Positions 1-9,357 are shown, numbered from the stretch's first letter. The stretch: DNA of 64,000 nt from Bacteroidales bacterium (GCA_017454945.1 JAFTCA010000027.1:24494-88493), one strand, 5' to 3'. Notes: generated from the sequence alone by a model not told the origin. Translations and numbers: made by a program.

Positions 1-111
1 ACCGTTGAAGTCTGTTACTTCATATTCCAACATTTCAAAATAGTCTCTCAAAACATATCTTAGTGTCTGACTGTCATCCACTAACATAATTCTACCTTTT
101 GAATTTTTCAT
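1..111 (-). CDS. Response regulator, N-terminal fragment (runs off the window)
   Basis: The reverse strand opens with ATG at 111 and reads 37 codons to the window edge. The peptide begins MKNSKGRIMLVDDSQTLRYV, with the paired acidic residues (VDD) that start a CheY-like receiver domain. Later features such as the phospho-acceptor Asp and any output domain lie outside the window, so the class of regulator cannot be told. The start is the only Met ahead of the receiver strand. Confidence 0.75.
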   Translation of the reverse strand, partial: MKNSKGRIMLVDDSQTLRYVLRDYFEMLEYEVTDFNG

Positions 112-371
112 TGAGTTTTGTTTTAGTGATGATTAATACGATTTTTGCGATAAAAGTGCTCTATCTTAACATGTTTCCGTTATAAAACAACAATAGGCTC
201 CTTTTTCTTTTATTTATCTGCAAAAATATAAAAAAACATAATATTTTCAATAAAAATAAGTGAAAAATAACACTTTTCTTGCAAATATGTGACAATTAAC
301 TACTTAAAATTAACTTTTCATTGAAATTCCTGTAAAAAAACTTTTGTATTTTTGCACTCTAAAATCAACTC
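112..371. other. AT-rich spacer between divergent genes
   Basis: About 260 bases separate the response regulator (minus) from the methyltransferase (plus). Apart from the promoter element at 347-354 I see no gene or structured RNA in it. Confidence 0.5.
347..354 (+). promoter_or_regulatory. Promoter -7 element TATTTTTG
   Basis: Exact match to the Bacteroidota TAnnTTTG box, 17 bases before the methyltransferase ATG, so the transcript leader would be very short (about 10 bases). No good -33 TTTG at the usual spacing. Confidence 0.6.
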
Positions 372-1502
372 ATGTTATTCATTGCCAAAACTTTTGCTGG
401 ATTAGAAGCACTTCTCAACGAGGAATTGCAGACATTGGGCGCCCAGAACTGCAAGTCGCTAAGCCGATCAGTTCAATTTGAGGGCGACTTTGCATTATTG
501 TATAAAGTAAACTATTACAGTCGGTTAGCCTTGCGAGTACTGTGGCAGGTTGACACTTTCACCTTTGCCAACAACAACCAATTTTACGAACATATCTTCA
601 ACTTTCCTGCCGAGAAGTACCTCACCTCTGACGGCACCATGGCGGTCAGTGCCACATTGGCACAGAGCATCTTCGCCTCGCCATTATTCGCTTCCGTACT
701 GACCAAGGACGCCATTTGCGACCGCATGCGCGACCGCTTTGGAGAACGACCTTCGGTGGACAAGGAGAACCCCGACGTGCAATTCCACCTGCACATCTTC
801 AAAGACCGCGCCACCCTCTATCTCGACAGCTCAGGCGAATCGTTGCACAAGCGCGGCTATAAGGTGTCGCAGCACCCTGCCACCCTCAACGAAGTGACAG
901 CCGCCGCCATGATTAAGCTGAGCGGATGGAAAATGGACTGCGACTTTATCGATGGCATGTGCGGTGGCGGCACCCTACTGATTGAGGCTGCCATGGCGGC
1001 CCTGAACATACCCGCAGGCTTCTATCGCCAACACTTCGGTTTCTTCACCTGGCGCAATTTCGACAAAGAGTTGTGGCAGAAAACCACCGATGCGGCCAGC
1101 ATTCGCGAGGACGTGCCCATTGACTTCTACGGCTACGATATCTCGCCCCGCTTCTTAGGCATGGCACGCACCAATGTGGAACAGGCCGAACTGCAGGACT
1201 TCATCCACTTGAGCAAACAAGACATGTTCGACAGCCACCCCAAGCGCAAACCGTCGTGCATCATCATCAATCCGCCCTATGGCGAACGACTCGAAGTGGA
1301 AGAAATCAACGACTTCTACCAGCGTATCGGCGACACATGGAAAAGCAACTATGCGGGCTGTACCGCTTGCCTCATCAGTTCAAATGCAGAAGCCGTCAAA
1401 CATGTCGGCCTTCATCCTTCCAAACGAGCTGACCTGTTCAACGGCTCTCTAGCGTGCAAGTTCATGAAATATGAACTTTACAGCGGCTCGAAAAAAGCCT
1501 AG
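372..1502 (+). CDS. THUMP-domain class I SAM-dependent RNA methyltransferase (RlmL/YcbY N-terminal-like)
   Basis: 376 residues. The first 160 residues fit a ferredoxin-like plus THUMP RNA-binding region, and the rest a Rossmann methyltransferase fold with a glycine-rich SAM loop (DGMCGGGTLLIEAA near 195) and the catalytic NPPYGERL motif near residue 300. Family members make N2-methylguanosine in 23S rRNA (RlmL, G2445) or related sites. Here only the single methyltransferase half is present, without the RlmK domain fused in E. coli, which is usual outside gamma-proteobacteria. It has its own promoter and converges with the acyl-CoA synthetase, the stop codons overlapping by a few bases (1499-1502). 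The exact rRNA target is not certain. Confidence 0.88.
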   Translation: MLFIAKTFAGLEALLNEELQTLGAQNCKSLSRSVQFEGDFALLYKVNYYSRLALRVLWQVDTFTFANNNQFYEHIFNFPAEKYLTSDGTMAVSATLAQSIFASPLFASVLTKDAICDRMRDRFGERPSVDKENPDVQFHLHIFKDRATLYLDSSGESLHKRGYKVSQHPATLNEVTAAAMIKLSGWKMDCDFIDGMCGGGTLLIEAAMAALNIPAGFYRQHFGFFTWRNFDKELWQKTTDAASIREDVPIDFYGYDISPRFLGMARTNVEQAELQDFIHLSKQDMFDSHPKRKPSCIIINPPYGERLEVEEINDFYQRIGDTWKSNYAGCTACLISSNAEAVKHVGLHPSKRADLFNGSLACKFMKYELYSGSKKA

Positions 1503-3304
1503 CTGTAAATCTCTTCAATCACATTGGCATACTGCTTGCAAACTACACCACGCTTAACTTTCAGCGTAGGAGTAAGAATGCCTGTAGCTTGCGACCACTC
1601 ATCAGCGATGAGTCGATATTTCTTGATTTTCTCTGTATCACCGAAGAATGCATTGTATTTGTCCATCTCACGAGCAAATCGCTTCTGGATATCTTCATTC
1701 TTCACCATGTCGGCAGGGTTGGTATATTTGATACCATGACCGGCGCACCACAGTTTCAAGAAGGCAAAATCGGGAGAAACCAATGCAGCTGCGAATTTCT
1801 GGTTCTCGCCCACCACGACGATATTGTCAATAAATGGTGATTCAACAAACTTTGATTCAATAACTTGCGGATTAATATACTTACCGAAGGAAGTCTTGAA
1901 AATGTTCTTCTTTCTACCTGTCAGCACCAATTGGCCACGCTCGGTAAAGCGTCCAAGGTCGCCCGTATGGAACCAGCCGTCCTCGTCAATCACTTCGCGA
2001 GTCAGTTCTTCATCTTTGTAATAGCCCATCATCACATTATGGCCACGGCAAATCACTTCGTCGTCATCAGAGATTTTCACCTCCACGCCCGGCAACGGGA
2101 ATCCCACTGTACCCACCTCGCGTCCATATCTGTCGCGGCAGCTGACTGCTACCACGGGCGAGGTCTCGGTCAGGCCGTAGCCCTCGAACACGGGCATGCC
2201 AATAGCTGAGAAGAAGGCGTTGATACGCGACTGGATGCTGGCAGCTCCGGAAACGATAATGTCGAAATTGCCACCAATCTGCTGACGTATCTTCTTGTAA
2301 ACGAGCTTATCGGCAATGCTAAGACGGAAATTATACCACCATGTGCGGTCGCTCGGCTCGATGCGATACTCTTGAGCTAGGTTGACGGCCCACAAAAAGA
2401 TCTTGCGCGGCAGCGGCTTCATTGTCTTGTTGGAGTTGTAAATCTTGTCGAAAATCTTCTCCAGCACGCGCGGTACCGTGGACATCATCGTAGGACAAAC
2501 CTCCTTGAGGTTCTCGGCAATGGTTCCCAAATTCTGTGCATAGTAAACCGACATGCCCAGGTATTGATACAAGAAGACCAGCATACGCTCGTAGGCGTGG
2601 CACAAAGGCAGGAAGCTAAAAGCCTTCTTCGACCATTTGGCAGGCGTCTGGCGCAAGTTGTACAACTGCGACATAATATTAAGGTGCGAAAGCATAACGC
2701 CCTTTGGGGTGCCAGTGGTACCCGAAGTGTACATAATGGTGGAGCACTGCTCAGGTTTCACGGCGTCGCGACGACGTTGTAATTCCTCGGGATCTTGATT
2801 CTGCTCGCCCATCTCAATCAACTGGGCCAAGAAGGGGAAACGACCACGGTCGATGAAGGTGTAAACATGTTGCAACGTGGGCGTGTCGGGCAGGATGGCG
2901 TCGATCTTGTTCATCACCTCGGCACCTTCCACGATGGCTATCTTGGCTTCGCAATGACCTAATATATAGCGGTAATCGTTCTCACTGATAGTGGGATAAA
3001 CCGGCACCGTGATGGCACCAATCTGCATGATAGCCATATCGAGCATGTTCCACTCAGGACGGTTGGTGGCAATGATGCTCACCTTGTCGCCTGGTTCGAT
3101 GCCCAACTTCATGAAGGCGTAGCTTAAATTATCAGTAATTTTCTGATACTCTTGAACAGTGAATTTGTCCCATTTACCGTCTCTCTTGATAGCTAAAGCT
3201 GTGTTCTGTTCCGGATAATTCTTCTCATAATTGAGCAGAATGTCGAAAAGTCGTGTGCTTTCCACTATTTTCTCAAATGAATTTTGTTCAAACTTAATTT
3301 TCAT
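1499..3304 (-). CDS. Long-chain acyl-CoA synthetase (AMP-forming)
   Basis: 601 residues from the preferred start. It activates fatty acids to acyl-CoA through an acyl-adenylate. The ANL superfamily signature is complete: the P-loop-like YTSGTTGTPKG near residue 192, GYGLTETSP in the middle, GWFHTGDLG near the hinge, and GRKKNIFKTSFGKYINP leading into the C-terminal lid, a form typical of FadD/FAA-like enzymes. An upstream in-frame ATG at 3352 would leave only about 10 bases of leader after the promoter at 3369-3376, so the ATG at 3304 (MKIKFEQNSF) is preferred. Transcribed away from the LytTR operon, and the two share the 3.3-3.5 kb control region. Confidence 0.9.
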   Translation of the reverse strand: MKIKFEQNSFEKIVESTRLFDILLNYEKNYPEQNTALAIKRDGKWDKFTVQEYQKITDNLSYAFMKLGIEPGDKVSIIATNRPEWNMLDMAIMQIGAITVPVYPTISENDYRYILGHCEAKIAIVEGAEVMNKIDAILPDTPTLQHVYTFIDRGRFPFLAQLIEMGEQNQDPEELQRRRDAVKPEQCSTIMYTSGTTGTPKGVMLSHLNIMSQLYNLRQTPAKWSKKAFSFLPLCHAYERMLVFLYQYLGMSVYYAQNLGTIAENLKEVCPTMMSTVPRVLEKIFDKIYNSNKTMKPLPRKIFLWAVNLAQEYRIEPSDRTWWYNFRLSIADKLVYKKIRQQIGGNFDIIVSGAASIQSRINAFFSAIGMPVFEGYGLTETSPVVAVSCRDRYGREVGTVGFPLPGVEVKISDDDEVICRGHNVMMGYYKDEELTREVIDEDGWFHTGDLGRFTERGQLVLTGRKKNIFKTSFGKYINPQVIESKFVESPFIDNIVVVGENQKFAAALVSPDFAFLKLWCAGHGIKYTNPADMVKNEDIQKRFAREMDKYNAFFGDTEKIKKYRLIADEWSQATGILTPTLKVKRGVVCKQYANVIEEIYS

Positions 3305-3368
3305 TTCAAGTAAATAATTTAAGGTTAATAGTTCGTTTTTTTTAGTTAACAACTGTTAAAAAGCGGTG

Positions 3369-3376
3369 CAAAAGAA
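3369..3376 (-). promoter_or_regulatory. Promoter -7 element TTCTTTTG for the acyl-CoA synthetase
   Basis: One mismatch (C for A) to TAnnTTTG. It places the transcription start near 3362 and argues for the downstream ATG at 3304. Confidence 0.4.
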
Positions 3377-3440
3377 CGGCTTTTTTCGATGAACCCATTT
3401 TTAAAGGGACACGACACGCTGAAAATGTACTAAAATTGGG

Positions 3441-3528
3441 ATAGAGGGACGAAAAATAAAATAGAGGGGTGAAATTTTAATTTTTGGCCGTTTACATATT
3501 TTTCTTATCTTTGCCAAAATTTCACCCC
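3441..3528. promoter_or_regulatory. Candidate operator: direct repeats and a 13-bp inverted repeat around the LytTR promoter
   Basis: ATAGAGGG recurs at 3441 and 3461, exactly 20 bases apart (12 of 14 bases match when extended). GGGGTGAAATTTT (3466-3478) is perfectly inverted as AAAATTTCACCCC (3516-3528). The arms flank the -33 and -7 boxes, and the right arm lies just past the expected transcription start. LytTR proteins usually bind direct repeats about two helical turns apart, so autoregulation by the next gene is a reasonable inference, not shown. Confidence 0.5.
3483..3513 (+). promoter_or_regulatory. Promoter of the LytTR-kdsA operon (TTTG, 19 bases, TATCTTTG)
   Basis: TTTG at 3483-3486 and TATCTTTG at 3506-3513, with 19 bases between, match both Bacteroidota boxes. 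The ATG follows 20 bases later. Confidence 0.75.
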
Positions 3529-3532
3529 AGAG

Positions 3533-4396
3533 ATGAATAAAACCGCCATACCAGCATATTTGATCAAAGGAAGGAATATCGTTCAATTTCTGCTATTTGT
3601 CGCATTTTTCTCCCTTTTGTTCGTCAATATTTACACCCCTTTCGGAAAAAATTCGTGGATAGGGTCCATTGACGACAAGAACATGCGCCTGCTTTACTCT
3701 TCCATCATTGTGCTTTTTAGCGCATCCATTTTAGCTATCAGTCGGTGGATTATGTATATAGTAGGTCATCGCCATCCATTAACCCTTACACACTTTTTTG
3801 TCTGGTTGGGAGGAGAATTGCTGCTCATAGCCGCCTGCTACAGTGGTTTTGCCAAATTTGTCATGCACGACACGCGTTATTTTCTGGACATCTGGCCCCG
3901 TTCCATCGGCTTGATGCTACTTATTGTGTCGATACCATACGTAATCTCTTACCTCTATTTCTCTCTGCAAGATAAAAACAACATAATCAACCAGTTGCTC
4001 AACAAGAACAACGCTGACGCCGACCTTCATCCCGAGCAAGAAAGCGAACCTAACGCCATCAATTTCACAGATGAAAAAGGCACCTTGCGACTATCGGTTC
4101 GACCAGATCGTCTTTTCTATATCGAATCAGCAGATAATTATCTGAATATCTACTACTTAAATAAAGACAAGCCCATGAGGTTCATGCTACGCAACACCTT
4201 AAAAAATATGGAACCGATGTTGGAAGAACACTATATGGTGCGATGTCATCGTTCTTATATAGTAAATATATGTAAGGTGAAAATTTTGCGTAAGGAGAAA
4301 GATGGGCTCTTCTTAGAACTTGATCAAGAAGGAATTCCGGATATTCCCGTTTCAAAAACATACGCAGAAAGAATCATCCAGATTTTCTCAAATTAA
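3533..4396 (+). CDS. Membrane-anchored LytTR-type transcriptional regulator
   Basis: 287 residues. Four hydrophobic segments occupy roughly residues 17-150 (for example FLLFVAFFSLLFVNIY and RSIGLMLLIVSIPYVISYLY). A hydrophilic linker follows, then a LytTR DNA-binding domain at about 182-287 (LFYIESADNYLNIYY, then MVRCHRSYIVN). There is no receiver domain, so it probably senses a membrane signal directly or works with a partner. It stands 21 bases before kdsA and probably heads that operon. The repeat-rich promoter region upstream would fit autoregulation. The fold assignment is secure; the signal is unknown. Confidence 0.85.
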   Translation: MNKTAIPAYLIKGRNIVQFLLFVAFFSLLFVNIYTPFGKNSWIGSIDDKNMRLLYSSIIVLFSASILAISRWIMYIVGHRHPLTLTHFFVWLGGELLLIAACYSGFAKFVMHDTRYFLDIWPRSIGLMLLIVSIPYVISYLYFSLQDKNNIINQLLNKNNADADLHPEQESEPNAINFTDEKGTLRLSVRPDRLFYIESADNYLNIYYLNKDKPMRFMLRNTLKNMEPMLEEHYMVRCHRSYIVNICKVKILRKEKDGLFLELDQEGIPDIPVSKTYAERIIQIFSN

Positions 4397-4417
4397 GATT
4401 TTTTAAAACTATTTACG

Positions 4418-5212
4418 ATGATAAACTACGACTCTTCCAAATTCTTCCTCATTGCAGGTCCTTGCGTGGTGGAAAACAGAAACATCACAATGGAGACGGC
4501 ACGTGTGATAAAGCAGGTGTGCGAAGAATTGGGCATTCCATTTTATTTCAAGGCTTCGTATAGGAAAGCCAACCGCTCGTCGCTACACTCTTTCACGGGA
4601 GTAGGCGATGAAAAGGCTCTGGCCATTCTGGCTGAAGTAAAGGAAGAACTCCATATCCCGATTGTCACCGACATCCACAATGCCGATGAGGCTGCTATGG
4701 CAGCTCAAGTAGCTGACGTTCTGCAAATTCCAGCATTTCTTTGTCGCCAGACCGACCTGCTGGTTGCCGCCGCCCAGACGGGCAAAACCGTCAACATCAA
4801 GAAAGGGCAGTTCCTCTCGCCCGAGTCGATGCAGTTTGCTGTAGAGAAGGTGCGCGACGCCGGCAACAACGACGTGATGATTACCGAACGCGGCACATCC
4901 TTTGGCTACCAAGATCTTATCGTAGATTTCCGAGGCGTGAAGGAGCTGCAGAAGAACCGCTGTCCCGTCGTGCTCGACTGCACCCACTCGCTGCAGTTGC
5001 CCAACCAACCCAAGGGTGTCACGGGCGGTCGCCCCGACCTCATCGAGACCATGGCCAAGGCGGGCATCGCCGTCGGTTTTGACGGGCTCTTCATGGAGAC
5101 GCACCCCGACCCTGCCCACGCTCTTTCAGACGGCGCCAATATGCTGCCTCTAAGCCAATTAAAACCCCTTTTGCAAAAACTCATCCGCATCAGAGAAGCC
5201 ATTATCGAATAA
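4418..5212 (+). CDS. kdsA: 3-deoxy-8-phosphooctulonate synthase (Kdo-8-P synthase)
   Basis: 264 residues, the usual length. It condenses arabinose-5-phosphate with phosphoenolpyruvate to Kdo-8-P for the lipopolysaccharide inner core. Family motifs are all present: LIAGPCVVEN at 11-20, FKASYRKANRSS for the PEP phosphate, GQFLSPESM, and GLFMETHPDPAHALSDG near the C-terminus. Cys16 in AGPC sits at the metal-ligand position, so this should be a metal-dependent (class II) enzyme, unlike E. coli KdsA, which has Asn there. Nine bases separate its stop from the membrane sulfatase gene, so the two are likely co-transcribed. Confidence 0.95.
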   Translation: MINYDSSKFFLIAGPCVVENRNITMETARVIKQVCEELGIPFYFKASYRKANRSSLHSFTGVGDEKALAILAEVKEELHIPIVTDIHNADEAAMAAQVADVLQIPAFLCRQTDLLVAAAQTGKTVNIKKGQFLSPESMQFAVEKVRDAGNNDVMITERGTSFGYQDLIVDFRGVKELQKNRCPVVLDCTHSLQLPNQPKGVTGGRPDLIETMAKAGIAVGFDGLFMETHPDPAHALSDGANMLPLSQLKPLLQKLIRIREAIIE

Positions 5213-5221
5213 CCTCTTACC

Positions 5222-7702
5222 ATGCGCACCACTTTACGAAAGATATATGACTTTATGGCTCCCTACCTGGCGGTAGTCGGTCTCTTTTTAGCCATTATCT
5301 TCGTATTCAAACTTATAGACACCCTTCTCTTCTTCTCGCACGAGAAAGTCAAATTCTTCCTGACGGTCTATCCGCGCTTCCTATACAACACCGTGGTTTA
5401 CGCCTTCTTGGCACTGATGACACTCCCCTTGTATGCCCTTATCCGTGCCTTTTCGCAAAAAGCGGCTGTCATCACCCTGTCGGCCATTTTCGGCATCCTG
5501 TTCCTGACCGAACTGGGTATGACCATCTACACCAGCCATACGGGCACGCTACTCTACTGCGACCTGATTATCCGACCGCTCAAAGAGACACTTTTCACTA
5601 TCAACAGCACCATCCCCTGGTGGTACTCTATACCCTTAATCGTTTGTACCATAGCCATTTTCATTGTATTAGGAGTGCTCTGCATACGCAAGCGCCCCCC
5701 TTTGTGGCTCGGACTGACAATAGCAGTCATTATTGTTGGCGCTGCACCCTTCATTGGCAAAGCACCCAAATTGACCTTCGGCGACTACCGGCCCGTCACC
5801 CTCAACTATATGACCAACAAAAGCTGGTACTGCTTTCTTTCGTGCAGCGATTACCTGCGCTACATAAAAAATGCAGAATCGACCTCTGAAGAACAGAAAG
5901 AAGTCACCATTGACGAAGAACGACTGCGACAATTTGTCGCCGAATATCCCGAGTGGCAAGTACCAGATCTATTTTACCCCTTAGAACGAAAAAACAACAT
6001 CCCCGATGTTCTTTCGCCCTATTTTAAATTAGGCAGCGAAAAGCCTAATATAGTGATACTTATCGTGGAATCACTAGGAGCAGAATGGACCGAAGACATC
6101 TGTTTCACCCCGTTTATCGACTCCCTGGCCCACCATGGCCTCTACTGGTCCAACTGCTTGAGCACCACCAATCGAAGTTTCGGTGTCGTTCCCGCTATCA
6201 CGGGCTCGGTGCCGAGCGGTATGCGAGGCTTCCAGTTCGGCAACATGCCCGCCCACAACTCCCTCCTTTCCATCTTAAAGCACAACGGCTACCACACTAG
6301 TGGCTTTTATGCCGGCGACTGGGCATTCGACTGCGTTTTGGACTATATGATAGCCCAGAAACCCGATTACCTGTCACCTTTCTATGCAGAATACACGAAA
6401 CTGAATGACCCACAGCTCCTTCTCGGCGCATTTTGGGGCTATCACGACCAGATGCTCTTCAAGCGCAGCATAGAACATATTCAGCAAGATGCAAGCACAA
6501 AGCCCCGCATGGACCTGTTTGTCACCATCTCTTCGCACGACAATTTTGAACTAAATAACAACAAGTTACAGCAAACCTATACCCAACGTGCAAAGCAGCT
6601 CATCGCCTCAGCCGATGCCGATCTCCACAAGAAGTGGAGCATTCATACACTACGTGCTGCCAGCATCGTATATGCTGACGACTGCGTGCGACAGTTCATC
6701 CACGACTACTGTGCGCTACCCGGCGGACGTAACACTATTTTTGTCATCACAGGCGACCACTCCTCAGGAGTGAACAAAGAAAACAAGCTAAGTACCTACC
6801 ACGTACCGCTCATCATCTGGTCGCCAATGCTGAAACAAAGCAAGCATTTCCCCGCTCTCGTCACCCACAACGACGTGGCACCCACTCTGACAGCCCTGCT
6901 GGCGGCCAAAGGTTACATCGCACCACCCGAATACGTGCAATGGGTAGGACACGAACTGGACACCTCCAGCGTTTTTCGTACCAACAACAGAATGCTGATT
7001 ATCAACTATTCACACGAAATTATAGAGATGATTTATGACGGCTACCTTTACCATGGTGCCACTCGTTGGGAAAGGGAAAACGTCTATAAAATCGGCAATA
7101 ACATTGTCCTTACGAGATTAGATGACAGACCTGGGCTGAAGCAGTATTTGGCAAACAAAACGGCTCTTTACAAAGAGATTAACAAATACGTATATCACGG
7201 CAACAAACTGACACAAAGACCATTACTAAACTTCAAAGCCTTCTTCTCCATCCTCAACTACGAACATTCCACCGAGTTGACTTGCCGCAATCCCAAACAC
7301 AAACCTAGCGAAAAGTGGCATCAAACTTACTACATCATGCCTCAGCACACTCTGTCAACCACTGAGAAGTTGAACAGCGTAAGGATTACCATCCAAGCGG
7401 AAGTGCAAGTGATGGATAGTCTTGCACAAGACCAGCACATGAATCTGGTTCTATGCTGTACTGGTGACAATATGCTCTACCCGACCACCTACAAAGACAA
7501 AATCTCAAAATTTATCAATGCTGACAAGGTTATTGCCGGAAAATGGTATCCAATCCGTGTTTCCAAGGAGTTTATCGTGACCAACGCCGACAACCTCAAA
7601 GCCTTCGTTGCCATCAATACGCCTGAATACGACGAATACTGGCTGCCCGACTGTCAGATGAATATACGCAATGTTGTAGTCCATGTGGAAGGCGCACGCT
7701 AA
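5222..7702 (+). CDS. Membrane sulfatase-fold transferase (LTA synthase / phosphoethanolamine transferase-like)
   Basis: 826 residues. Five hydrophobic segments lie in the first 195 residues, followed by an alkaline-phosphatase/sulfatase catalytic domain from about residue 270: KPNIVILIVESLGAEW supplies an acidic metal ligand, a Thr/Ser-rich stretch (CLSTTNRSFG) is the place for the nucleophile, and VITGDHSSG near 510 carries the Asp-His metal pair. About 230 C-terminal residues form an extra domain I do not recognise. Relatives move phosphoglycerol or phosphoethanolamine onto envelope glycans. Its place directly after kdsA suggests that it decorates LPS core or lipid A, which is inference. 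The tail overlaps no neighbour; the next gene starts 11 bases later. Confidence 0.8.
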   Translation: MRTTLRKIYDFMAPYLAVVGLFLAIIFVFKLIDTLLFFSHEKVKFFLTVYPRFLYNTVVYAFLALMTLPLYALIRAFSQKAAVITLSAIFGILFLTELGMTIYTSHTGTLLYCDLIIRPLKETLFTINSTIPWWYSIPLIVCTIAIFIVLGVLCIRKRPPLWLGLTIAVIIVGAAPFIGKAPKLTFGDYRPVTLNYMTNKSWYCFLSCSDYLRYIKNAESTSEEQKEVTIDEERLRQFVAEYPEWQVPDLFYPLERKNNIPDVLSPYFKLGSEKPNIVILIVESLGAEWTEDICFTPFIDSLAHHGLYWSNCLSTTNRSFGVVPAITGSVPSGMRGFQFGNMPAHNSLLSILKHNGYHTSGFYAGDWAFDCVLDYMIAQKPDYLSPFYAEYTKLNDPQLLLGAFWGYHDQMLFKRSIEHIQQDASTKPRMDLFVTISSHDNFELNNNKLQQTYTQRAKQLIASADADLHKKWSIHTLRAASIVYADDCVRQFIHDYCALPGGRNTIFVITGDHSSGVNKENKLSTYHVPLIIWSPMLKQSKHFPALVTHNDVAPTLTALLAAKGYIAPPEYVQWVGHELDTSSVFRTNNRMLIINYSHEIIEMIYDGYLYHGATRWERENVYKIGNNIVLTRLDDRPGLKQYLANKTALYKEINKYVYHGNKLTQRPLLNFKAFFSILNYEHSTELTCRNPKHKPSEKWHQTYYIMPQHTLSTTEKLNSVRITIQAEVQVMDSLAQDQHMNLVLCCTGDNMLYPTTYKDKISKFINADKVIAGKWYPIRVSKEFIVTNADNLKAFVAINTPEYDEYWLPDCQMNIRNVVVHVEGAR

Positions 7703-7713
7703 AGACAAAGATT

Positions 7714-9303
7714 ATGAAATTTTTTAAAACACTGATTTTTACTATCTTAACACTTGCACTCATTCTGATTTCGGTGTTTTTCCAAATCAACCGCACTGTC
7801 AAAACAGAAGTGCCTACAGGCTTTGTGAGATTGGAAGACGGCGTTTTTAAAATCGACAATAACACCTTTTTTCCTCTGATGCTGAACTACATTGTGGAAT
7901 ACCGCAATCCTAACGGCCATTTCACGGTATCGCCTGCCAAAGTGTACGAAGATGCCACCCGCTATGAAACAAACAGCAAAGAGGAGATTCTGCATCAGCT
8001 AAGAGGTCATTTTCAACTTATTAAAGAATTGGGATTCAACACTATGCGCATCTGTTTTGATCGCATTGCACAAGATGAGCGGGGACATTATTACTACCAA
8101 GCAGATGACCAGAAGTACTATATTGACGATGATTATCCAGCTATCACCAAAGGATTGGAAGAGATGCTAACCTTAGCCGAAGATGCCGGTCTGCGCGTCA
8201 TGTTGCTCATCAAAGCGCCTATGGACAACGAGTTGAAGCGTTTTACAGCCCATCTGTTCGAGGCTATGCAAGACAACAAAACGCTGTTTGCCTACGACAT
8301 TGCTAACGAGCCGCTCTATTTTGACGACAATCCTAAAAGAACAAAACATCAAGCTTATCAAATAGTTAGAGGTTGGCAACGGCTCAAGCAGCACTACGCA
8401 CCCCACCAGTTGTTCACCATCGGCTTTGCCGAGCCCATAGAAGTCTTCGAGTGGGACCCTTCCATTCTGCCCGTCGATTTTTTGGCTTTCCATACCTACC
8501 ACCCGCTGCGAGTACCCAACGAGATTTACTGGTACAGCACGTATGTAGGCAAGCCGTGGATGCTGGGTGAGACGGCGCTACCGGCCGACAACGACTCCAT
8601 CAGCTACGAACAGCAGCGACAGTTTATGCGTGATGTGTACCGCTACGTGCGCGACTGTGGTGGCATTGGCATGGGCTGGTGGGAATTTCAGGAGGTGCCC
8701 GACTGCCATTTCGAGGCGCAATACACGGGATTGCTCAACCACGAAGGCATCACCCGCACCCGCGAAGGCGGCTACGAGATTATTGGCACGGTAAAGCCAG
8801 CAGCCGCCGAGATTGCCCACTTTGCCGATTACAAGCCACAACCCAAATGGCGTGCCGCCAACTACTTCAACATGATGGGCTACCAGAACTATCTTATTAG
8901 AGGCAAAGTGGTTGACCAGCATGGCGAGCCTATCGAAGGGGCCGTTGTCCGCGGCTGGAACGAATACTGGAATGTAGGACTCAACACCTTCACCGACAAC
9001 CTTGGCAACTTCACCCTTTACAGCAACGACCAGTGCGTGCATTTTGAGATTTCGGCGTGTGGCATGAGCAAGCTCAAATTCAACGACCACTCTATCCGGT
9101 ATCGTCCTGCCAACGGCTACAACCCCAGCGAGCCGCTGCCCGATCGTGAGCTCGAATACCACCAAATCTCCTACCAGCCCTTCTTGCGCTACGCTGCCGA
9201 CAGCACCGACCACAACATTTTCGATTTCAACGACTCACTCCTGCATCGCTATCGTCTGGAAGGGGAGATGAAGACCTGCAAACTGTCGAAAATGAGGTTT
9301 TAG
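7714..9303 (+). CDS. GH5-like glycoside hydrolase with C-terminal carboxypeptidase-regulatory-like domain
   Basis: 529 residues. It starts with a signal anchor (about residues 5-26), so the enzyme faces the periplasm or surface. A (beta/alpha)8 domain spans roughly 40-375 and carries the clan GH-A pattern: NEP with Glu199 as acid/base (DIANEPLYF) and Glu286 as nucleophile (WMLGETALP). Residues about 395-480 look like a transthyretin-like regulatory domain (GKVVDQHGEPIEGAVVRG). The substrate cannot be read from sequence. Fourth gene in the LytTR-kdsA run, 11 bases after the sulfatase, so a role in trimming or building an envelope glycan is plausible. Confidence 0.78.
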   Translation: MKFFKTLIFTILTLALILISVFFQINRTVKTEVPTGFVRLEDGVFKIDNNTFFPLMLNYIVEYRNPNGHFTVSPAKVYEDATRYETNSKEEILHQLRGHFQLIKELGFNTMRICFDRIAQDERGHYYYQADDQKYYIDDDYPAITKGLEEMLTLAEDAGLRVMLLIKAPMDNELKRFTAHLFEAMQDNKTLFAYDIANEPLYFDDNPKRTKHQAYQIVRGWQRLKQHYAPHQLFTIGFAEPIEVFEWDPSILPVDFLAFHTYHPLRVPNEIYWYSTYVGKPWMLGETALPADNDSISYEQQRQFMRDVYRYVRDCGGIGMGWWEFQEVPDCHFEAQYTGLLNHEGITRTREGGYEIIGTVKPAAAEIAHFADYKPQPKWRAANYFNMMGYQNYLIRGKVVDQHGEPIEGAVVRGWNEYWNVGLNTFTDNLGNFTLYSNDQCVHFEISACGMSKLKFNDHSIRYRPANGYNPSEPLPDRELEYHQISYQPFLRYAADSTDHNIFDFNDSLLHRYRLEGEMKTCKLSKMRF

Positions 9304-9329
9304 TCGCACGGCGGCACCATATTTATTTG

Positions 9330-9337
9330 TATTTTTG
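9330..9337 (+). promoter_or_regulatory. Promoter -7 element TATTTTTG
   Basis: Exact TAnnTTTG match 20 bases before the small membrane gene. It marks the start of a separate transcription unit carrying the chromate-transporter pair. Confidence 0.6.
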
Positions 9338-9357
9338 TCACACCAAAACCACCAACT

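Noticed and set aside
8578..9213. 211-codon open frame opposite the GH5-like gene
   Set aside because: Antisense shadow of a domain-bearing gene, Val-rich, no promoter.
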